A stretch of 64,000 bases of DNA, taken from contig JBIQLN010000002.1 of the NCBI GenBank assembly GCA_044464225.1, positions 248,001 through 312,000 on the forward strand. Direction: 5' to 3'. Positions within the stretch are counted from its first letter, which is position 1; each line of letters begins with the position of its first letter. The stretch comes from 66-474 sp044464225 (GTDB lineage: Bacteria > Pseudomonadota > Gammaproteobacteria > Xanthomonadales > Rhodanobacteraceae). A program made the translations under genes and the position numbers. Of this stretch, positions 59,122-64,000 are shown piece by piece. The notes beneath the pieces are model-generated. The model worked only from the letters and a program-made list of their open reading frames with translations. It made no database searches and was not told the origin of the DNA.

Positions 59122-61893
59122 TCACTGGAAGGCATACGAAAATCCATCGTCGTTGACGCCCACCTTCACGCCGGTCACCGGCACGCCCTCGATCATGCGA
59201 TTCAGGAATTCGCGTGAGACGTCGGGGAGCATGGTGTTGGTCAGGATCGCGTCGATCATGCGGCCGCCGGATTCGGATTCGGTGCAGCGGCTGACGACCA
59301 GCTTGACCACGTCCTCGCCGTACTCGAACGGAATCCGATAGCGCGCTTCGATGCGTTTCTTGATGCGGTTCAATTGCAGCTCGACGATCTTGCCGAGCAT
59401 CTCGGGGCTCAGCGGGTAGTACGGGATCGTCACCAGCCGGCCCAGCAGGGCGGGCGGGAAAACCTTCAGCAGCGGTTCGCGCAGTGCCTTGGCGATGCCT
59501 TCGGGTTCGGGCATCAGTTCCGGGTCCTTGCACAGGCCCGCGATCAAATCGGTGCCGGCGTTGGTCGTGAGCAGGATCAGGGTGTTCTTGAAGTCGATGG
59601 AACGGCCCTCGCCGTCTTCCATCACGCCCTTGTCGAATACCTGGAAAAAGATTTCGTGGACGTCGGGGTGGGCTTTTTCGACCTCGTCCAGCAGCACCAC
59701 GGAATACGGCTTGCGGCGCACGGCCTCGGTCAGCACGCCGCCTTCGCCGTAGCCGACGTAGCCGGGCGGCGCGCCCTTCAAGGTGGAGACGGTGTGCGCC
59801 TCCTGGAACTCGCTCATGTTGATGGTGATGAGGTTCTGTTCGCCGCCGTACAGCGCTTCGGCGAGCGCCAGCGCGGTTTCGGTCTTGCCGACGCCGGAAG
59901 TGCCGGCCAGCATGAAAACGCCGATCGGCTTGTTGGGATTGTCGAGGCCCGCGCGCGAGGTCTGGATGCGCTTGGCGATCATTTCCAGCGCGTGGTCCTG
60001 GCCGATCACGCGCTTGCCCATGATCGAGGCCAGGTTCATCACGGTCTCGAGTTCGCTGCGCACCATGCGGCCGACCGGAATGCCGGTCCAGTCCGCCACG
60101 ACCGAACCGACGGCGGTGTAATCGACGGTCGGCAGGATCAGCGGGTGCTCGCCCTGCAATTCGGCAAGTTTCGTTTGCAAGCCCTTCAGTTCTTCGAGCG
60201 CGGCGGCGCGTTCGGCGTCGCTCAGGGGCGATGCGGCGACCGGGGCTTCAGTGGCCGTGGCGGCGCCGCCGCCTGCCTCAGCTTCCGACGTGGCATTGGC
60301 CGCTTCTTCCAGCGCACTGCCGGTGCCTTCGACCGGGGCCGCATCGCCGCGCAGCTTCGCGCGCAAGGCAAGAATCTGCTCGACCAGTTCCTTTTCAGCC
60401 TGCCAGTCGGCTTCGAGTTTTACCAGCCGCGCCTTCTGGATCGCGAGTTTTTCGCCCGCCAGCGCTTCGCGCTCGGCCACGTCGACGCCCACGGTCTTCT
60501 CGCGCCCGATGATCGCGAGTTCGGTTTCGAGTGCGGCAATGCGCTTGCGGGTGTCGTCGACTTCCGGCGGCACCGCATGCTGGCTGACCGCGACGCGCGC
60601 GCAGGCGGTGTCGAGCAGGCTGACCGCCTTGTCCGGCAACTGGCGCGCCGGGATGTAGCGATGCGACAGCTTGACCGCGGCTTCCAGCGCCTCGTCGAGG
60701 ATCTGCACGCGATGGTGTTTCTCCATCACGCTGGCGACGCCGCGCATCATCAGGATGCCCTTTTCTTCGCTCGGTTCTTCGACCAGCACGGTCTGGAACC
60801 GGCGCGTGAGCGCGGGATCCTTTTCGATGTGCTTCTTGTATTCGGCCCATGTGGTGGCACCGACGGTGCGAAGATTCCCGCGCGCGAGCGCCGGCTTCAA
60901 AAGGTTGGCCGCGTCACCGGTGCCGGCCGCGCCGCCGGCGCCCACCAGCGTGTGCGCCTCGTCGATGAAAAGGATGATGGGCTTCGGTGAAGACTGGACT
61001 TCCTCGATCACCTGGCGCAGGCGGTTCTCGAACTCGCCCTTCATGCTGGCGCCGGCTTGCAGCAGGCCGACGTCCAGCGAACGCAGCTCCACGTCCTTCA
61101 ACTGCGGCGGCACGTCGCCTTGCGCGATCCGCAACGCGAAGCCTTCGACGACTGCGGTCTTGCCGACGCCGGCTTCGCCGACCAGCATCGGGTTGTTCTG
61201 GCGGCGGCGCATCAGGATGTCGACGACCTGGCGAATTTCCTCGTCGCGGCCGACGATCGGGTCGATCTTGCCGTTGCGGGCCTGCTCGGTCAGGTCGACC
61301 GTGAATTGCTTCAGCGCTTCCTGCTTGCCCATCTGCGCAGGGCCCATCGCGCCACTGGTTTCGCCTGGCGCGGCAGCATTGCCCAGCTTGAAGCCGTCGT
61401 TGGCGCTCTGGCCGTCTTCCGGCGAACCTTCCACGACCTCGGCAAACTTGTCCTTCAAGGTCTCCAGCTTGATCTTGTCGAACTCGGACGAGATGCCGGT
61501 GAGTGCGTTGCGCAGGTGACGCGTCTCCAGGACGCCGACGATCAGGTAACCAGTGCGCACCTGCGCTTCGCCGAACATCAGTGTCGCGAACACCCAGCCG
61601 CGTTCCACCGCTTCCTCGACGCTGCTGGACAGGTCGGTGATCGACGTGGACCCGCGCGGCAGGCGATCGAGCGCGTCGGTCACGTCGCGCGCGAGGTTCG
61701 ACGGATTGATGTTGAATTGCTTGACGATGTGGTGCAGGTCGGAATCCTGCAACTGCAGGATCTGGTGGATCCAGTGCACCAGTTCGACGTACGGGTTGCC
61801 GCGCAACTTGCAGAACACCGTGGCGCTTTCGATGCCGCGGTAGGCGAGCTTGTTGAGCTTTCCGAACAAGGCAGTGCGACTGATCTCGGCCAT
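59122..61893 (-). CDS. clpV: T6SS sheath-disassembly ATPase ClpV (TssH)
   Basis: This 923-residue AAA+ protein recycles contracted TssB/TssC sheath. It has an N-terminal ClpN-like domain (~1–150), a first ATPase with Walker A GEAGVGKTAVVEG and Walker B ILFIDEAHTLVGAGG, and a middle coiled coil (~400–530). A second ATPase follows with GTSGVGKTETALALAEALYG and VLLDEVEKAHPDV, then a C-terminal domain (RIPFEYGEDVVKLVVSRCTE). The ATG at 61893 is chosen because MAEISRTALFGKLN is the family N-terminus and AAGGGTGG stands just before it; an in-frame ATG lies five codons upstream. Confidence 0.95.
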   Translation of the reverse strand: MAEISRTALFGKLNKLAYRGIESATVFCKLRGNPYVELVHWIHQILQLQDSDLHHIVKQFNINPSNLARDVTDALDRLPRGSTSITDLSSSVEEAVERGWVFATLMFGEAQVRTGYLIVGVLETRHLRNALTGISSEFDKIKLETLKDKFAEVVEGSPEDGQSANDGFKLGNAAAPGETSGAMGPAQMGKQEALKQFTVDLTEQARNGKIDPIVGRDEEIRQVVDILMRRRQNNPMLVGEAGVGKTAVVEGFALRIAQGDVPPQLKDVELRSLDVGLLQAGASMKGEFENRLRQVIEEVQSSPKPIILFIDEAHTLVGAGGAAGTGDAANLLKPALARGNLRTVGATTWAEYKKHIEKDPALTRRFQTVLVEEPSEEKGILMMRGVASVMEKHHRVQILDEALEAAVKLSHRYIPARQLPDKAVSLLDTACARVAVSQHAVPPEVDDTRKRIAALETELAIIGREKTVGVDVAEREALAGEKLAIQKARLVKLEADWQAEKELVEQILALRAKLRGDAAPVEGTGSALEEAANATSEAEAGGGAATATEAPVAASPLSDAERAAALEELKGLQTKLAELQGEHPLILPTVDYTAVGSVVADWTGIPVGRMVRSELETVMNLASIMGKRVIGQDHALEMIAKRIQTSRAGLDNPNKPIGVFMLAGTSGVGKTETALALAEALYGGEQNLITINMSEFQEAHTVSTLKGAPPGYVGYGEGGVLTEAVRRKPYSVVLLDEVEKAHPDVHEIFFQVFDKGVMEDGEGRSIDFKNTLILLTTNAGTDLIAGLCKDPELMPEPEGIAKALREPLLKVFPPALLGRLVTIPYYPLSPEMLGKIVELQLNRIKKRIEARYRIPFEYGEDVVKLVVSRCTESESGGRMIDAILTNTMLPDVSREFLNRMIEGVPVTGVKVGVNDDGFSYAFQ

Positions 61894-61974
61894 GAATCCA
61901 CCCTTCAAGGTTGTGTTGACGCCCGCATCGGCGCGGACGCAAAGGAAAAACGTTTTGTCATCCGGCGTGCATGC

Positions 61975-62997
61975 CTAGCCCACCGGCCTCAGCACGACCT
62001 GGTCGGCGTCGCCATCGATACGCGGCGCGCCCATCCAGGTCGAAAGGCCCATGCGCCCGCTGCGGCCGAGTTTCGTGGTCGGCACCTCGGCGCGCTCCAG
62101 CACCAGTTGCACGTCCCAGGCCTTGTCTTCGCCGACGTAGGTCTTCACCGCAGCGACCAGTTGCCGCAGCGTCTCGCCGCCCGGCAGGAACCCGTTGAAG
62201 CGATCCAGCGACAGCGGCCCGATGCGCAAGCGGAAACGTTGCTGCGCGCCCCACACGTAACTGCCCAGCACCGCGGTGCGGCCAAGACACGCAACGTCAC
62301 CGGAACCGCCGAGCCGCAGATGTGCTTCGGCCGGCAGGCACATCCAGTCGGCGACGAATTCGAGCACCCGCACCGGGATGCCGAAGAAATGCTCCAGCAA
62401 CCGCTGCAGTCCTTCGGCATTGCGTGCCTGCGTCAGCAGCCGGCCCGCGAAATAGCGCTTGTAGCGATCGGGCAAGGCATCGCGGTCGGCCAGACCCGTG
62501 GTCGACAGACCCACCAGCGCACCCATGTACAAACGGAACCGATCACGCTCTGGGCGGTCGCGCTGCACGGTCGGCTGCGCATCCGCCCAGGCGCGGTAGA
62601 ACAGGCTGATCAGGCGGTGATGGAAAAGATCGGCGAACGCGACCAGCGTCTTGTCCTTGGCGTGGCGCACGCGCTCGAGCACATATTCGGTCAGGTGCAA
62701 CGGCAGCGGCGCGTTGACGCCGAACAAACCGAAGGCGAAGTTCTTCAGGCGCGGCGGTGCGCCGTCGATGCCCGGTTCCAGTCCGTCCACGTCGCGCGGC
62801 GCGAACGCCAGCGACGGTGTTGCGCCGAGCCGCACCGGGTCTTCCGCAGGCCGGGTCGATTCGCCCAGCCGCGGCCGGTCGGGATACGCGCTCTCGATCC
62901 GGCGCAGCGCCTCGAAAAGCTCGAACGCTTCCGGGTGATCCTCGAGCGCGCGTTGCAGCGCTACAGGATCGGGCGTTTGCCGAGCCGTGCCGGCCAT
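61975..62997 (-). CDS. tssG: T6SS baseplate protein TssG
   Basis: This 340-residue cytoplasmic protein is part of the baseplate wedge with TssE, TssF and TssK. Family features are the N-terminal FELFEALRRIE, FGLFGVNAPLPLHLTEYV, FHHRLISLFYRAWADAQP and the C-terminal FNGFLPGGETLRQL. The length is normal. It overlaps the end of tssF by 37 bases, and clpV starts 81 bases after its stop. Confidence 0.95.
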   Translation of the reverse strand: MAGTARQTPDPVALQRALEDHPEAFELFEALRRIESAYPDRPRLGESTRPAEDPVRLGATPSLAFAPRDVDGLEPGIDGAPPRLKNFAFGLFGVNAPLPLHLTEYVLERVRHAKDKTLVAFADLFHHRLISLFYRAWADAQPTVQRDRPERDRFRLYMGALVGLSTTGLADRDALPDRYKRYFAGRLLTQARNAEGLQRLLEHFFGIPVRVLEFVADWMCLPAEAHLRLGGSGDVACLGRTAVLGSYVWGAQQRFRLRIGPLSLDRFNGFLPGGETLRQLVAAVKTYVGEDKAWDVQLVLERAEVPTTKLGRSGRMGLSTWMGAPRIDGDADQVVLRPVG

Positions 62998-64000
62998 CGG
63001 GCGACCTCGTTGCGTTCAAGGGTGCGCAAGACGGTTTCGGTGAACGAATTGACCGAAACATAGCGTGCGAAAAAGTGCTGCATCACCGCGCCGAGCAGGA
63101 AAGCCCCGGTGCCTTCGAAAGCACCGTCGTCGCAGGTGAGGGTGATTTCAAGGCCGCGGCCGAAGCTGATCGGGCCGGGCACCGGAATGCGCCGCACCAC
63201 GGGAACCGAGCTGACCGATTTCACGCCTTCGATCTGGCGGTGCGCGTTGGCGTCGAATTCATCGCAATACAGCGTCAGCATTTCGCGCAGCGCCGCCGCG
63301 CCTTCGTTGGCATCGCCATCCAGCAGCGACACGTAGTTCAGTTGCAGGTGGCTGATGAGGCGCCACGCCGTCTGTCCGCTCGCGACCGAAGCGCGCGGTT
63401 TGGTGGGCCCGGCCACGCAGCGGATCGACGTCACCGGCGCGCCGCTGTCGAGCGTGAAGTCGGTGGTCGATTTGCCGACCGGCATCTGCAATGGCAGGTC
63501 GCGATTGGTGCACAGGAGACGCATGCCGATCTGGCGCAGCCTGGTCGGATACGGCGCGTCGTTGGCATCGACCAGCGCAATGAAGATCTCGTTGCCGACG
63601 TAACTGGATCGCGCGCCGGCGCGCTTCTGCTTGCTCGACAGCAGCCGCGGTTCGCGGCGGATGGTGTAGAACGCACTGCCCCGCGCGTGCCAGATGCGCT
63701 GGTCGCAGCCGTAGAAAGGCTGGAAGCGCTGCTCGGGTTCCTGGCGATCGCCGAACCCTTCGACGTCGCTGACCGAATGGATCTCGAAATCCATCGGCCG
63801 CACCCGATCGGCCACCACGTGGTATTCGGTGGCACCGGTCTTCAGGTGGATGCGGTCGGCGCGGCGCGGGAACAGGTTGATCGCAGGGGTGCAGAACAAC
63901 CGGAAGTTGTCGGCGTCCACCGCGTTGTGCAGGCGCGCCACGCTGCGGTCGAACAGCGCGATGATTTCGAATTGCGCACCCGGCATCCGCGCCAGTACCC
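62961..64000 (-). CDS. tssF: T6SS baseplate protein TssF, C-terminal part (cut by right edge)
   Basis: The frame is open from the right edge to the stop at 62961 and encodes about the last 346 residues of a protein usually ~600 long. INLFPRRADRIHL, MDFEIHSVSDVEGF, SVPVVRRIPVPGPISFGRGL and the C-terminal ARYVSVNSFTETVL are characteristic of TssF. The true start lies beyond 64000; the ATG at 63986 is internal. Confidence 0.95.
   Translation of the reverse strand, partial: VLARMPGAQFEIIALFDRSVARLHNAVDADNFRLFCTPAINLFPRRADRIHLKTGATEYHVVADRVRPMDFEIHSVSDVEGFGDRQEPEQRFQPFYGCDQRIWHARGSAFYTIRREPRLLSSKQKRAGARSSYVGNEIFIALVDANDAPYPTRLRQIGMRLLCTNRDLPLQMPVGKSTTDFTLDSGAPVTSIRCVAGPTKPRASVASGQTAWRLISHLQLNYVSLLDGDANEGAAALREMLTLYCDEFDANAHRQIEGVKSVSSVPVVRRIPVPGPISFGRGLEITLTCDDGAFEGTGAFLLGAVMQHFFARYVSVNSFTETVLRTLERNEVARWPARLGKRPIL

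Noticed and set aside
58791..59147. 118-codon minus-strand frame between clpV and the AT-rich gene
   Set aside because: It overlaps the end of clpV, spans a composition change, has no ribosome-binding site and reads as biased Arg/Pro/Ser sequence.

Overview
The window is high-GC DNA from a gammaproteobacterium that looks like a member of the Xanthomonadales/Rhodanobacteraceae group. Three things point there: the slt–NDUFA9-like–cca gene order, a split B12-dependent ribonucleotide reductase, and a type VI secretion system (T6SS) of the kinase/phosphatase-controlled kind. The assignment rests on gene content and order read by eye; no database search was run.

Positions 1–26.1 kb are mostly housekeeping. 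They hold an endonuclease/exonuclease/phosphatase protein, the slt–NAD(P)-binding protein–cca operon, an M17 aminopeptidase, a phosphate-binding-like protein with a LysM tail, and a DegQ/HtrA protease. Next come nrdJa and nrdJb, separated by a lysine-rich histone H1-like gene with its own terminator, and then a threonine aldolase flanked by dispersed repeats. A six-gene Mrp/Pha cation/proton antiporter operon follows (mrpAB fused, then C, D, E, F, G, each overlapping the next). After it lie a small membrane protein, a secreted EEP enzyme, an MFS transporter broken by one extra T, a persulfide-dioxygenase-like hydrolase and an ABM-domain protein.

From 26.2 kb to the right edge the window is a T6SS island. 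tssA is alone on the plus strand. All other T6SS genes are on the minus strand and read from the right edge leftwards: tssF (cut by the edge), tssG, clpV, two unrecognised cargo-like genes, PAAR, a TPR-methyltransferase, vgrG, a small accessory gene, tagH (FHA), tssK, tssL (with OmpA domain), tssM, tagF, pppA, ppkA and a small coupled gene. tssB, tssC, tssE and hcp are not in the window and may lie beyond the right edge. No tssJ lipoprotein gene is visible. A complete two-partner secretion operon (tpsB, a 2463-residue tpsA adhesin, and a secreted protein of unknown function) sits between tssA and the rest.

PpkA, PppA, TagH and TagF together form a full threonine-phosphorylation control module. 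TssL and PpkA carry similar Thr-x-Val-Arg-Pro motifs that could be the phosphosites read by TagH. TagF carries a C-terminal domain that looks like an inactive PP2C phosphatase. The region between PAAR and clpV is more AT-rich and includes a decayed fragment resembling the 3' end of clpV, which suggests effector-cassette turnover.
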